Assembly (NCBI RefSeq): GCF_963576615.1
Contig: NC_088715.1
Coordinates: 2,744,001-2,808,000 of the forward strand
From: Watersipora subatra
Taxonomy: Eukaryota; Bryozoa; Gymnolaemata; Cheilostomatida; Watersiporidae
Reading direction: 5' to 3'
DNA length: 64,000 nt
Shown: positions 33,550 through 47,794 of the stretch, one piece after another
Numbering within the stretch: the stretch's first letter is position 1
How the letters are laid out: every line of letters begins with the position of its first letter
Notes under the pieces: generated by a model
Told to the model about the DNA's origin: nothing
Database searches by the model: none
The model's input: the letters and a program-made list of their open reading frames with translations, nothing else
Translations under genes and position numbers: made by a program

Positions 33550-33789
33550 CTCGTAAAACGCGTTGTCTGTGATCTCAAAGTTAGGGATTTTACTCTATTA
33601 TTAAATCGCCTGGACTCGCCTATTTACTAAATTAATTAACATCGTTACTTTAATGAATTACTCGATCGACACGTTTTATTGGCGAACAACATAATTGTAA
33701 AAATTGCTGTGAAGTTACTACGAAGGTGACTCCGAGTTTTCTTGACATCAGGTAGTTAAAGTTCTACGGAGGAAGATCGGAGAATGGAG
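33550..33789 (+). other. Possible first exon of an unidentified plus-strand gene
   Basis: After the TATA-like motif, the ATG at 33784 is followed by GAG and the donor GTAAAT. Possible next exons are 35489-35509 (flanked by tttacag and GTAAAT) and from 36029 (after atttcag), but no combination gives a recognisable protein. Weak candidate only. Confidence 0.25.
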
Positions 33790-33849
33790 GTAAATTTATC
33801 TTTTACTTTGAGTCTCCTATAGAGTTTCCTGTTGAGTTTACATTCAGAT

Positions 33850-36690
33850 TATAGTTCCCTGTTTGAGGCCAAAATGTAATTTCCTGCACGTGCTACTCAA
33901 ATGCTTACACAGCATTTGGAGAAAGTGAGTAGGACAAATTTTCAATTTTCATTATTTGAGGCCTTTGAAACATTCATAATAATGTATCTGTAGCAGGGTT
34001 TAAAATTTTATTCTAACCAACATGAGCAAATACAAAATAAAATATATGCCAATAGAGCCGCGTAGGACTAGATTTTTATCGCAAATAGTCGATGTGAATA
34101 CGAGATATATTGACAGATAAATCACGTGTGACATCATTTTGGGCAAGTCTGGGCATGTTTTTTTGGCCTGAGCGTTTTTACCGCGATCAGATTTTTTTGA
34201 TTTTAATCTTCAAATATCTTGGCAATGAGATCGCCTAACACAACAAACAACATATTAACTGATAGAGAAAAAAAAGCTTTCTTTTAAGATCAACTCAAAT
34301 TTGACGCAACCACATCTTTACGGTGATCATACATAGAGGTTTGATTGTATGGTGTAGAAAATCCAGCATTGCCTCTATTTGCCTGCACTTCATACTATGG
34401 TTTGTTCAAATGCTCCCTGACTACATCTTTACCACTGCCCATGCAATTATTATTACAGTGTCTGACCGAAGTGTTAGGAAAAAGATCTACCTCACACAAG
34501 ACTCAAACCCACGCCGTCAGATTCAAAGATAAGCACGCTACTATTACACCTCTTGGGGACTTTACTGCTGCATGTGATAATTCTCTATGTACTGATTACT
34601 CATGATGATCTATTAAGTGCACTGGACTGGCAAGGGTACTGGTCTTAATCTTAATACGAGCCGTCTGTCCGAAGCCACTCTGGAGCGTTTGGATAAATGA
34701 TTGCACCGCACAAGAACCGAACCCGAATATGCAGACTATCGGCTCGACGCATTACCCTCTGCACCACTCGACCGCTTTTCTAAGAATATTTGTGCACATT
34801 GTTATTACCTATTACTATCTCTCACGGTACACGGAGTTGCCAGCATACTATCCTTTACTATACTAAAAAAAGACTCAATAATTTTCTAAGAATAATTGTG
34901 CACATAGTTATTACACATGACAAACTCTCTGTACTAGTATTTACTATAATAAGATGTCTGTCTGGTATGGTGTACAGGACTGAGAGTGCTATATTAAATT
35001 TATAAACATTTCAGTGTTCGTTCTGAAGATGTTTCAATATTAACAAAATAGCAAATTGTCGCTGCTGTACGTTGGTGAACATCGATAAGAAATAATTACC
35101 CGCCATAAAATTGCATTCTGGCAACATCCAACCAATCGGAATGCATCTCGCTAGCGATAAAGTTGTGTAGAGAAAGTCTAACGTTATCGCTCTGCATGAG
35201 CACGCTGAGTGAATTCTAGCGCAGATTAGCACCACACAGTGCGATATCGCTCTAAATATCGCCTAGTGTGTTTTCACCTTTAGAGGTTAGGAAAAAACAA
35301 TACCTCACAGGTGAATCAAACTCAAATATTCAGCTTAGTAGCCAGGCACACTACCATCTGCGCAACTCGACCACCTTGCTTCATCGCAGAACAATTGCGC
35401 ACATAGTTATTACACATGACAAATTCTCATGACACTAATCTAATTGTACAAGTAATTCATAGAACATCTGCTGTTTTCATATTTACAGTGCAGCTAGAAA
35501 TGGAAGGAGGTAAATATACTGCTTGTGTAACACTTGAAGCAAGTTTATATAACCAAACTATAAATTATATATGAATAAACTTGGATGTTTAACTATTGCA
35601 AATGTTATATAATATTACTAATAAAGATCAGTACTAGTCGGTAATAGATGTAGACTTGTTTCTTAGCCTTACACAAATGAAATACCAGCTTAATAACAAT
35701 AGATGTTTCATGAATTGAGTCAAACCTTGACACAGTTAATACATTCTATGAGTTGCTTTATAAGTTGAAATATTGTAGGTTGAAACAAAGATTCTTATAA
35801 AAATACAATGTATTTTGTTTAATTCATTCCAGAGACTAAATTGAGAAATATTTCAAGAAATCCCGTTTAGCATCAAAGCATTAATATCATATAAAAATAT
35901 GCCAAACTAAGTTTAAAGACCTAAACTATATGCTTTTGCATATATTTTAGGTTTTTAGTCTAATTGATAAAGGAATGATAATAAATAATAAGAAATAATC
36001 AGAAGGTTTTATTGCTATTTTATTTCAGGGCGCGAGCACCGAAGTGTATGATCAGCAATGCATTAGCTCTCAGAGTTATAGAACTATAGTACTATTATGG
36101 AACTAGTACTATTATGGAACTGTATTACTTCGTATTTAAAGATAAACACTAGAGACGAGACTCGAGTTAGCATGCTTGCTCGAGCAAGCCTTAAGGCTCA
36201 TCTCACAAATGAATTGAATCAATTCTATGGTATCTGTAATTTACTGTAGAATTTTAATGTATCGGAACACCCTTCCATTAAGAAATGACTTAAGTTTTCC
36301 TGGTCACCATCGAGGAATTCACCTGATTCTCTAATTTTAACAAGCAAAAGGACTCGAGTCACAATGCATTCATGCTTCATTTTATTATTACTGCGTTGAA
36401 AGAAAATCCTTCCCTTGATACTGTAATAAAAACTTTGGTGAAGTCTATGAATACAGCATACAATTCCATAGTCTGTTCTGTACATTTTTTTTGAATTTGT
36501 CTCAGGCTGAAGACCATGTCGATAGTACTCTGGCTGCTTCAGAAACCACTTTGTGTCTCGAAGAGAATGCTTGGTAAGATCTTCGCGTTGATTTTATTTA
36601 AGATGATACGAGCCATTATCTTTCCTGCAGCCGATAAGAGAGAGATGTCTCTAGAGTTCCCACATTTTTTCCTACTACTGGTGTGCACTG
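33850..36690. other. Non-coding interval with tRNA-like repeats
   Basis: tRNA-like box-B sequences appear near 34500, 34715 and 35300 (for example gactcaaacccacgc and gaaccgaacccg), next to gcgcaactcgaccac / gcaccactcgaccgc, suggesting related SINE fragments. No gene was recognised. Confidence 0.4.
35020..35285. mobile_element. Inverted copy of the 13808-14080 repeat
   Basis: gatatcgctctaaatatcgcc...gtgtgtttt at the right end corresponds to the aaacacac...aaggcgatatttagcgcgat start at 13810. The interior also aligns (cgttggtgaacatcg against tttgtacaccaaca). Confidence 0.55.
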
Positions 36691-36699
36691 AAGAAGTTT

Positions 36700-37790
36700 G
36701 GCTGCACGGAAAAAATTATTAATTTCATACAAGTTCTTCATGTATAAGGAAATCAAAGTAGTACAGGGCAATGCTGCTTCTCAAGGATTCACAGTAACAA
36801 ATGGTGTGAAGAAGGGGTGTGTTCTAGCTCCAAAGTTGCTTTCACTTTATCTCACTGCAATGCTCTAAGTTGCATTCAAAGACATTCATAAAGGAATTTA
36901 CATACAGACTAGGCATGAAGCTGACTTTTCAACGTACCCCAATACAAAGCAAGAACACGCACCAGATATCTCGTGAAAGAAATGCTCATTGCCGACAATA
37001 GTGCACTGGTGGCGCATAGTGCTACTGACATACAACCACTGGTGGATAGATTCTCATGGGCAACAGCTATGGTCAGCCTGAAGATCAACATCAAGAAAAC
37101 AGAATGCATGTATCAACCAATCAAGCTCCTTCATTCCACTTCCGAGTCTGTAGAAATCACCATAGACCAAAAGCCGATTGTTCAGACAACAGACTTCACC
37201 TATATAGGCAGCACTGTTTCAAGCTCCTCCAAGATTGACAAAGAACTTCGTAACAGAATGGGAAAAGCAATCGGTGCTTTTGGCAAACTCTGGGACAGGT
37301 TGTTTAACAACACCCATGTTTCCATAAAATCCAAGTGCAAAGCCTACAAAGCAGTGATACTATCAACTTAACTCTATGAATCATAAAGCTGGATAGTATA
37401 CAGAACTAAGGTAAATAAACTACATGATGAGACAACTGAGACATAAGGATAAAATGGTACCAGGTTACAAATGAAGAAGTTTTTAGATGTGCTAGCCTTC
37501 AATGGCCGACATCTTTGTCGAGAAGGACCTTCGATGGCTTGGCCATGTACACAAGATGGAGCACAACAGACTCCCCAGACAACTGCTCTACTCACAGCTC
37601 TGCGAGGGAAAGAGACATTGGGGAAGGCCAATACAACATGTTGGCAAACCACAGGAGAAAACAGACTGTTCTGCAGACACGCAATCAAAACAAAGCGAAA
37701 GTGCAGTCTTAATTGCTTCGACTGACTGTAGAAAGAGACAGAAAATCCATCACCAACAGGGATATCGCAGGTAACCTAATGTGTTACTTG
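36700..37790 (+). mobile_element. Degenerate non-LTR retrotransposon (LINE) reverse-transcriptase C-terminal part
   Basis: Decayed reading frames give NGVKKGCVLAPKLLSLYL (RT motif), then LIADNSALVAH at the catalytic site, then INIKKTECMYQP, FTYIGSTVS and KCKAYKAVILST. In another frame DLRWLGHVHKMEHNRLPRQL follows. This order is typical of LINE RTs with a C-terminal LGH segment. The catalytic pair is ADN rather than ADD, and several frameshifts and stops are present, so it is dead. The 5' part and endonuclease were not found. Confidence 0.85.
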
Positions 37791-37799
37791 ACATGCGCC

Positions 37800-39640
37800 A
37801 CAGCGATGATATCGTGTGTTGCCAGCCGCAAACGTTTTTACAAGGCCTCAATATCATTGCGGATATTTTATTGGTCGATAATATGGATTACTATATAATC
37901 TAGCTTCATGGTTTGCCTGCACACATACAATACGCTTACTTATAAGCTTAATGACTGCTCATGAACATTGTTCATTCTGTCGAAAAGTCTGTATAACGAC
38001 ACCTCTCCAATAAATAGGTATAGGAAGTAGGATTAATAGATCCACCCAAATCTTTGCCTCAATAAGTTATGAAGTTCAGTTATTATTTTGCCAAAAAACA
38101 GCCAGTTACAAAGTTTTTCCTTTACTTAAAAAACAACATAAAATTGTGGTTTCAATTTTTTATTTACGGGTTTGAATGGGTGAAAAAAAAAATGTAAACA
38201 GTGGCTTAAACGTATGTCTGCAAATGAAATTCTTCAACACTGGACCAAATATATTTTTGACTACTACATGTTCATATTAGATAATGCGTGTCTGCGTTTC
38301 GGTCAAACTGCAAAAATGACTTTTCTTATGCAGGGGGTTCACTGAACGACAAAAATTAAAAAAATTCCTTTTGTTGTTCAAATGCATTGATTCTTGTGCA
38401 GTCTTTTGCCGATTCTAAAAATATATGACATTATTATCTAAGTTATACGACATCAACACTGCTTTTACAACATAAATACCGAGTATGTCAGCAATACTGG
38501 TATGGCATGACTGGTACTGGCATGACTTGATAATTCCAGCTAAAAAGCAATAAAGTTCATTGTGAAATAACTGATATTTACTATACATACAGTCAATGGA
38601 CTGATGCAATGTGTGTAGATAAATTAGCAATTGTAGATTATTATTATTATTTGAAACATTGTTATAAGACAATTTTTTGGTAGGAATTTATTTTGTTTAT
38701 TTAGAAGAACGAAATCGAGTCATCGAAAATAGGATAGCTAATAAATTGAGTTTTGAATTGTGATGGTGTGCCATGAAATGGGAATTGAATTGATTCTTAC
38801 ACAACAGATGATACAAAAGAATTACGAATTGAACTGTCCTTATGAACATCTCTGACAATCGCGGTCGGTCAGTCTAGAAAGTAATATATAGAGGAAAGGG
38901 AGGGCAAGTTTTAGCTGTTTCCAGCTATCTTCAAGTTTTCTGTGTAGTCTTGATATTTGTCTATATCTATACTAAAGACTCATATTCGCATCTAAAATGC
39001 AGTATAGTGAAGTGCAAAAATAGTTTTTAAGATCTTAATTCCCTCAGTTTACGAGGCCAAAAAAACCGATGAAAAAGATTTGTTCTTATGTGGACGTGTC
39101 CGTAAATAATAGTTTGACATTAGAGTTATTTGATATTTGAACTGCCTGCTGAGACACGTTCCTTCGCCTCTACAGCCTCCTTATCTTTTCTCTTTGCCTC
39201 TGGAGCCTTCTTATTTTCCCTACTTAAGGAGCCTCCTTCTCCATCATCAACTGACCCTCTTTTACTTCAACATCTTAATTACCGAGCCTCTATATCTAAG
39301 GACTGCCACATGACTCTCGTTTAACTGTCGAAACTCGCCGCTGCACATACCAAGCAAGCAAACATGGATGACCGTTCGAGTGAGGGTGTAACTTTTATTG
39401 GCTATTTTAACCTTTTGTCTAGAGATGCCCAGATTCTAAAATCAATAGCCGATTCAGATATCGATCTGATATACCGATTCATATTGAAAACTAGTGCGAT
39501 TCAGATCTTTTGTCTTGCATAGATGACTGTTCATTCTAATGTAGAAAATATAAATATTATTGTATTTATTTGTGTTTATTTATGGAAAAAAAGAGATATA
39601 TATATTCACATACTGACATACTGTCCGTGTATTAACAAAA
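37800..39640. other. Non-coding interval
   Basis: No gene was recognised. 38700-38860 contains an element with ttgaattgtgat / gggaattgaattgattc that recurs inverted at 42690-42850; a related caattcaattc-rich piece lies at 43240-43420. Confidence 0.4.
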
Positions 39641-39659
39641 CAGACAATATTTCTTGCAA

Positions 39660-39945
39660 TTAATAATAGTAGTTATTGTAAGTGGTACAGCTCTCTCTCT
39701 CTCTCTCTTTGTGATTATGAAGTCTCTTTTCTATTGCTGAACGAACTGTTGTGCCTGTACAAGTTTGGAGAAAATCAATTTTTTTAAAAATTACTGTTAG
39801 TGATTCAATTTTCTTAGTAAGAAGTCTCGTTCTTCTATCACTATCAATGTAGCCAGTCGTACTGAAGATGGACTCACTTGCTACCGATGATGGAGGACAG
39901 GCAAAATACCGATAAGCCACTGGAGTTATTTTGTAAGATACAAAC
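39660..39945 (-). mobile_element. hAT transposase C-terminal (dimerisation) remnant
   Basis: The minus-strand frame contains TPVAYRYFACPPSSVASESI, then FSTTGYI and RRTRLLTKKIESL. The pattern A-x-x-Y-x-x-x-PxSSVxSExxFSxxGxI is the hallmark of the hAT dimerisation domain. Nothing of the catalytic core was identified, so this is a fragment. Confidence 0.8.
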
Positions 39946-40984
39946 GATACATTGTATCGTCAGGATTAAACTCAATAAATCCCATCGCTGTTATTGGGAA
40001 ATACCACACTTTGTGATCACGTTCCGACTAAAGCAAAAAAGTTCCTCAGTTGTGTCGAGGTCAATCAGACTATAGACATAAATAAAATAACTAGTGTGTC
40101 AGGCTTGCAATTCATTAGGTAAAAGTAAGAAACTTGCAGCTGATGATATTTATTAATGAAGCCGGCTAAAATACTGCTTAAAATTCTGCTTAAAAAATAA
40201 AATTCTGTTTAAAAAGTTAAACTATAAAAAGTATTTAAAGTTTAAAATTCTTATGAAAATTTCATAAGAATTTTAAACTTTAAAACTTTAAAAGAAACTT
40301 TATAAGAATGATTCATCACTGACACTGATTCAGATACTCAACACCCATCTCGGCACCGATACCAAAAACGGGGTCACTTTTGTCACTAATATTGTTTATA
40401 ATTTTGTTAGTTGTGTGTTTCAATTGTTGGACTTAACAAATGAAGAAGTGTTTTTTACTGCTAAATATCAGTATTGCGTACGATAGCTGAACACCTTCAC
40501 TTGTATTTGAACCAGGAATAATCAAATTAGTTCCCATATGACAAAGCAAAAGTACACAAACCAGTGATGTAGTGCTACCCTAACTCTCCCTAACAAAGTT
40601 ATGGTTAAAAAAATTTGTGTTTTTTAAGTATAACTATAGTTAAGTTAAAAAATTTTAGACTTTGCCAATTCTCAAGGTATATTATAGCTCTATTTCATTA
40701 ATTCAAATACACTAATGTCATTATAGTCGACATTCAATGGCCATTCAATATAAAAACACCGTACAGTACAATACAGTGATGTAATGGTCATGTAACATGA
40801 CAAGATTGTGATCCTAACTGAATCCCAACAAATACTTTGAACTATAAATTCAATAGTTGATCGTCTTTCTCAGAGCTCTTGGCAACACTATATTCCCAAA
40901 TATCTATTATTTTCTCGGCTTATTTATTACTACAGATGTGCTCATTCCTCATATCATATACATGAGTTTACATGCTACATGATT

Positions 40985-41100
40985 TTAAAGCCCTGTAAGC
41001 GTTGGCGGCCAGGGCAAAGCCCCACTGGAGGGCGTACAGCGCCCCCAGCTGTTCGTACACGTAGTGGAGTCGCGTTGCGACTCTTGGTCGCCTACATCCA
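40985..41100. other. GC-rich islet with a hairpin
   Basis: ggcggccagggcaaagcccc and ggcgtacagcgcccccagc stand out in AT-rich sequence. 41067-41083 is the hairpin gagtcgc-gtt-gcgactc. No identity assigned. Confidence 0.4.
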
Positions 41101-44100
41101 CTTATCTCAACTTTACAGTTATTGTTAAAAAAAGGTTAAGACTACATCACTGACACAAAACTGAACATAGTCAAAATAGAAAGAAATGACAGAGCAAATT
41201 CAACACTGATGTTGTGTGTAGATTTGGATTAGTTATACATAACATAATTGCTTTATGTCCACTTATAACATCTTCCTCCTGAGACTCACATCAGTATTTT
41301 CTATAAGTTTAGTGAAGCTCATCTGTCCTTCGATGTTGACAATAAAGTCGGGAAGAAAGTGCACAGCCTTATTTTATAACCTTTCAAGCTGTTTTATGTA
41401 ATTTTTTTTCATAAATATCCCAATCTGAGAAACATACTCAAGCAAAGGTCTGACCAAAGAAAAATAGGCAATTTTCAGTAGGAGTGTCAGCTGATTTTAA
41501 GACCCTTCTATTTATTAATTTATACAGGATGATGTATGAGTAAATTATCTTGAACAAATCAATAACCATAACCAAAAATCTAGTTAGAAAGCCTTACCAT
41601 TTTGAAGATTTATTGAATGACAAGCTTTTTCCCAGCTAGGCGATAATCAAAGCAGCGGAAAGCCGTGATTGAGCCTTTTTATTTTGATCGGACTGCAGCA
41701 AAGAGGCACCAATCCAAAAACCTTTGTTTGATTAAACATTTAAATTATTTTGAATATTTAAAAATAATTAAATGTGTAATGTTATAAAAAACTAAAAAAC
41801 CATGTTTTTTTTTTATGATAAATAAAATTATTTTATTTTTGACATGTAACTCTGAATTTTGGATCAACATACAGTTTGCGGTCTATTTTTTAACTGGGTT
41901 TTCTGTACTCATCGACCAGTATACAACGCTTACAGCGAGTGTTTTCACCGTACTCTATTTCTATCAGGTACTATACAGTATCATAGGGTTGTTTGAAATA
42001 TTTGTTTGTTTAGTTTGATCGTTCGTTAAGTTTTTATTTAAGATACTCCATTGACTTTGTTTATGGATAACAGGCAATGTCGGGCAAAATAGAAAGCTAG
42101 GGAGCGAGACGGCTGTGCCTGCACTGCGTGCTAGAGAGTGTCTCATTTGTATCTGACTGATTTGGGGTTTTTGTCTCATTTGTGACATTAAACTTGACAG
42201 CATTTGAGATTTTAGGAGACTGTAGATCCATTGAGGTGGTCGTCGTCACTAAAAACTAGCAAACCGGACAATCAAATATGGTTCGAAATATGTTTTCAGT
42301 GCATAGCGCAACTTTGTGCTGTCGTTTCAAAAATTATTTTGTGTAAGTGCATCAACTGCAAAATTCTTATAAAGTTGCGAATTATGTAACACTGATGTGA
42401 AACATTTTTGCACAATTAGCATGCAAACTTTGTTAGGCTCATGCCTTATCTAAGCTGTGTGATAGCATAGTATTATAAATTAGTGTTATAGCCTATCACC
42501 TATGTTAAATGAGTGTCATAGCATTGGTTATAATACGTGTCAAAGAGCAAACACATATACGCCATAGTTAAAATCCAATTTGTTTTAGCATATTTTTTTG
42601 GTCTTGTACACTAAGGGAGTTGAGATCTTGAAAAGTATTGAGCAGAGAATTTTTATAGTACGCTTTAAAAATGGCTTGATTCAATTTAATGCTCATCAAA
42701 AAATTGACAATTCAATTCCCAACTTTTCGCATCATAAGTTGTGTAAGAATCGATTCAATTCACAATACATCACAATTCAATTTTCAATTGTTTAGCTATC
42801 CTAACTTCAATAAATTGGTTCAATTCAATTATCTCAAATAGACAATGGCAATATATCAAAATAATCATAAACCACAATCACTAACTTAGCTACACACATT
42901 ACCTCTCTTTGTATAGCAAATACAACTTTTTTACTACAGATTTCATTGCTTTTTTGGATGAAATCAAGTCATGCCGACAATTTTTTACTAGCTTACACTC
43001 GGCATTGTTGGGGTCTTGTGAAAACGATGTCTAATGTGGATGGTGACATTGACACAGTCCAATTGGACTGCACTGATATCTTCCCTTTTATGCACATCGG
43101 ATAACAGATGGAATTAGGATATCACTGTCCATGATGAGTTTTTCGTCAAGGCAGTAATTCTGATAGAGGAAGTAATAATAAAGGGAAGCATTGGTGCATT
43201 TTGAATTTTTTGAATTATAGAATCATGTCAATTAATCTATTGTGACTCGGCTCCACGGAGACAGTAAAAAGCCAATTCAATTATTTTATGATTGCGTTAT
43301 TCGAGGCAATTCATTTATGATTACAATTAAGTATCAATTCAATTCTTATTGGTAAGATGCGCCAAGTCATTTCAATTCTACAGTAAGTAAAAGATACCAG
43401 AGTATCAATTCAATTCATTTGTGAGATGAGCAAGCACTTGTTAATACTTGTCAACTCTAGTGCTGATCTCTGGTATTTACAGTAACGTATGTAAATCAAA
43501 TTAGAGATAATAGAAAAAACATACACACATCTACATTAAGTTCTTATTTGGAACTGCCTTTTTAATTACAGATGTTCCTCCGTGCACCTCCTATAACGTA
43601 AATTTCAGGTTAAGTATCAAGTTTATGCAAAGTTTTTGTTCTGTACTATGTAAAAAATCCATATAATGGAAAGTGTTAAGTAGGGAAACTTCTCAAATTC
43701 GATGTAAATTGAACATTTATTATGATAAATTTGTGAGAAAAAACGACGTTTTGTACAGCGTTATATCTACTACATATACAATTTCCATGACATTTTAGTT
43801 TATCGTGATCATCAGATATGTCGATAAAACAGAAAATAGGTGGCTGCGCAATTGTTAATAAATACTTGAAGGCAATTGGTGCAGGTGTTACAGTGTAGGT
43901 TTACCAATATGAATGTCACGAGTTAGAGTATTGTCAAAAATTTTCTTCTAACCTAACCTTGACCCTTGATTACGGTTAGACGTCGAACAGGTATAGCTGC
44001 TGTTTTTGTAGTAAAGATATATTTCTGTTTTATTGTAGTTGTATAAATATTTGTTTTGAGTTTTACTTTACAGAATATACTTTGCTGTCTATAAAAGAGC

Positions 44101-44465
44101 AAATCGTTGTAAATAGAATATGCATGTTTCCCATCAACTTATTGTAAATTTACTGCAATCATTGTCTATGAAGCCAATAAAATTAATCAGAAAAAGGAAA
44201 CAAGTTTTTGATGTACACTAATAATATTACTGTTACGATACCGCCAACAAAGTCAAAATCTTTTCTTTTTTATGGTTAATGGGAAGAGTTTAAAAAGATC
44301 TTAAAATGGATTAGGTGCATAATGTAAAATCTTTATAACGTTAACATTGCAGGAACTGATTATTTATGTTGTAGGAGCGTCTTTTGTCATAAGCTATTGT
44401 GTTCCCACACTTTTTCTGCACTCGCATTTGTATTATTTTGATGCTCATTAAACCAGAGGCCAACC
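41100..44465. other. Non-coding interval
   Basis: I see no exon with a recognisable protein. Only the inverted caattcaatt repeat (42690-42850) and scattered AT runs are present. Confidence 0.4.
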
Positions 44466-44469
44466 ACAT

Positions 44470-44795
44470 TTATTGATATATGTGATATATAAATATACCA
44501 CATATATTTATTGATATATTTGGTGTATATATACACACCACATATAATTATTAATATATGTGGTATATATATACACACCACATATATTTATTCATATATG
44601 TGGTGTATATATATACACCACATATAATTATTAATATATGTGGTATATATATATACACACCGCATATATTTATTCATATATGTGGTGTATATATACACCA
44701 CATATAATTATTAATATATGTGGTATATATATATACACACCACATATATTTATTCATATACATGTATGTGATGTATATATATATATATATATAAC
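44470..44795. repeat. Palindromic AT-rich tandem repeat (cacatatatttattcatatatgtg)
   Basis: Units of about 60 bases each contain a self-complementary tggtgtatatatacacca or similar. Both strands give short Tyr/Ile frames that are artefacts. Confidence 0.9.
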
Positions 44796-45044
44796 ATGTA
44801 TTAAGAACTGTATACTTCAAAAACTATTTACTACTTTAAGTTTCACGGTTGTTACCATATATTAGGTAAAACTCAAATTACAGTTTCAAATTTCAGTTTT
44901 ACCTAATGAATGGTAAAAAATATGAAATTTCAAGTAGTAAATAGTTTTTTTAAAGTTTATAGTTCTTGATATATTTTATACAAATACTCTTTTTAAATTT
45001 TGAACCTTCTGGTTCTAGTGAACTGCAGCCTTCTTTCTCATCAG

Positions 45045-45125
45045 TATATACATATATCTATTTAGATATATATATATGTATTTTAATATATATATATATT
45101 TAAATACATATACAGTATATATTTT
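45045..45125. repeat. tatata / tttaaatacata low-complexity tract
   Basis: Alternating AT blocks separated by ttta; imperfect. Confidence 0.85.
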
Positions 45126-46559
45126 TGCAGCGTTAACTTTTGGCCTGCCAGTCTAGCGTTCAACAAAATAACCTTCCACCAAATTGAATAGATCTTTTCC
45201 TAATATACATATGTAAGGATATACATGTAGCTCAAAGAAAATGTGCCTATACAACTTTCTAAGCAGATGGTGATGTAATAGGACAGTAAACATTCTAACC
45301 CAATTATCAACAGATGCATTCGCTTGTCTCTATTAACTGCTAACATAACGACTCATAACTCATAGTTGTTCTGTTGAGGAAAATATTTAACGGATTGTTG
45401 GTAACTACTTTTGATTCACTAACTTCTATTCATCAGTCAATAAGCACAGTAAGTCATCCTAGTAGAGGAGCCAAACTACAGTAAATTAATGTTATCTTGC
45501 TATTTCCTCTGCTCAAATGTTTATCAGCAACTTGATAACGATTCATTTAATTTGACTCTCTTAAAAAAGCATTGATTTGAATTTATGCGTTATCCGGCTT
45601 ATCCCACAATATTATTAAAACGTGGTATTGCAATTTACTCCATATTTGAGAACAAAGGCGTTTACAAGAATATTAGAGCAAAAAATTGCTTTGTGGTTTT
45701 TGCAACTTGGCTGATGCTAGTTTTTGCATTTTGCAAGGCTTTCAGATTTGCATCTGTTGGCAGCTGTGGGTTTTGAAAGGCAGATGATGGTATTCGTTAC
45801 ATGAGATGACATCTGTAGAGCATGTCATGTAAACTGGCAGCATGAAGCCACATTGCCTAGCTGCCCTAGCATGTAGTATATGAACGATGTTTACTAGTTT
45901 CTTATCTTTCTGTCTATTTGTCTATTCAAGATAAACGCTTGATAATTTATGAGATTTGTGAGTATTTATGTGTTACCATCTGCTGATCCTTGATCTTAAA
46001 CTAAGGGCTCTTAATCATATAGGTATATCCAGTCTTGGATGTAAGCAGTTCACTTGTCTCTCTCGAAGTACCTTGTCCTTCGAGGTGATCATGGTTTCCC
46101 TCACTTCCTATAAGCAGTTCACTTGTAGTCAAGTGTAAAAAGACGTAATATTGGCTTAAGACAATGATGTCTTTACATTATTCAGTCTCCCACACAGTAT
46201 TTATCATGTGATAAAACATGAAGACATCATTGGCTGCTGCAGTTTTTCTTGTGTACTAGTTGATAGATTTGCCAGCTCATTACACCCCTTACGCTAGTAA
46301 CCTCGCAGCCTTTGAGCTGTGAGTATCTCCAACTTTACAATGAGTTGAAGTTCTTGACCTAGCAAGGGTCGGATTCCCTATCTGGTTACGGTGTTAAAGC
46401 CGGGCTAATACTATACTGTGCTTGTTTAGTAGAAACCATATCAAAGTTATTATCTTTTAGCTTTGACTATATATTAGCAGCATTCACAGTTTTGAAAAAT
46501 TAACACAATTAACAATTGAGTTATAAAGTTAGAGATGAAATACTAAAATTACAAATAGA

Positions 46560-47120
46560 GGTATTGCCATATAAGTAGTCATGGAGGCGGTGCCATGGGG
46601 CGGTACCATGGAGGCGATGCCATGGAGGTGTTGCCATGGAGGTGTTGCCATAAAGGTGGTGCTATAGACGTGTGTTGCCACATAGGTAATACAATAGAGC
46701 TGGTGCCATAGAGGTGTTGCCATAGAGGCAATATAATAGAGCTGGTGCCATTGAGGTGTTGCCATAAGGGTGGTACCATAGAGGTGTCGCCATAGAAGTG
46801 TCGCCATAGAGGTGTCGCCATGGATGTGGTAGCATAGAGCTGGTAGCATAGAAGTGTTACCATGATAATATGGCTGTCTGTCGGGAACTGACAATGACTT
46901 GCATCTTAGCGTTGCATGCTTGGGTCAAGCAGTAGCGCCTTTGACACCCTGGTGTTACCATAGAGGTAATAACAAAGCTGGTGCCATAGAGGTGTTGCCA
47001 TAAAAGTGTTACCATAGAGGTAATATAATAGAGCTGGTGCCATAGACTAACGTAAATAATAATAGAGCTGGGGCCATAGAGTTGGTACCATGGATGTAAT
47101 GTCATGGAGGTGGTGCTCCA
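46560..47120. repeat. 14-18 bp tandem repeat (gccatagaggtgtt)
   Basis: About 30 loosely spaced units of gccata/gccatgg plus gaggtg in two blocks, separated by non-repeat sequence at 46865-46950. It produces long spurious His/Trp-rich frames on the minus strand. Confidence 0.9.
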
Positions 47121-47794
47121 AAAGTAATGCAGGGAGTGGACGTATTTATAAACAAAAATTTTCTTTAGTTTTACAGGGAATATTTCTTCTTGTGTACAGG
47201 GGTTGTCATGCCTGTTGTAATAGACACAATGTTGCGCGCATGTCCAGGAAAACTCAACTTGCTCCATGTATCACATAGTACAACTAACACGGTGTAAGAA
47301 AGACTATTTCTTGCGCTTGTTTAAACCCCCCCATCCCGTGATACTGAGGTCAAATACTGGGATGGTGTACATATTCGTCTCTGTTGCATACTATTCAGGC
47401 TTATGCCAGCCTAGTTGGGTAGACGAATAGAACTTGAGGCTATAATAGCCTATTACAAGATACCAATTTAATCTGTAATAGTGCATTGTATTCAGAAGTG
47501 GTAGCTTTGAATCTAATTCATTACATTCCATTTGTCTGTCCTACATCAAGCCTAAATTCTGTTATTGTTATTTCAGTAAATTCCATAACCTGTCGTCCTT
47601 GATATGAAACCAGACAAATGCCAGGTTTTCTCAAATGGGATAAAATATAAATAGCTAATATAATAATCATAAAATAGTTTCTTCTCTGGATTGTACACTT
47701 CCAATGAGCGGGTTATTTGTTTGACGTATTTAGTAATTATGTTATGATATCATTCAAAGGTTCTGTTTTCTATATAAATGTCAAAGTTTGTCTG

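Noticed and set aside
46529..47267. His/Trp/Tyr-rich minus-strand frames
   Set aside because: Encoded by the gccatagaggtgtt repeat.
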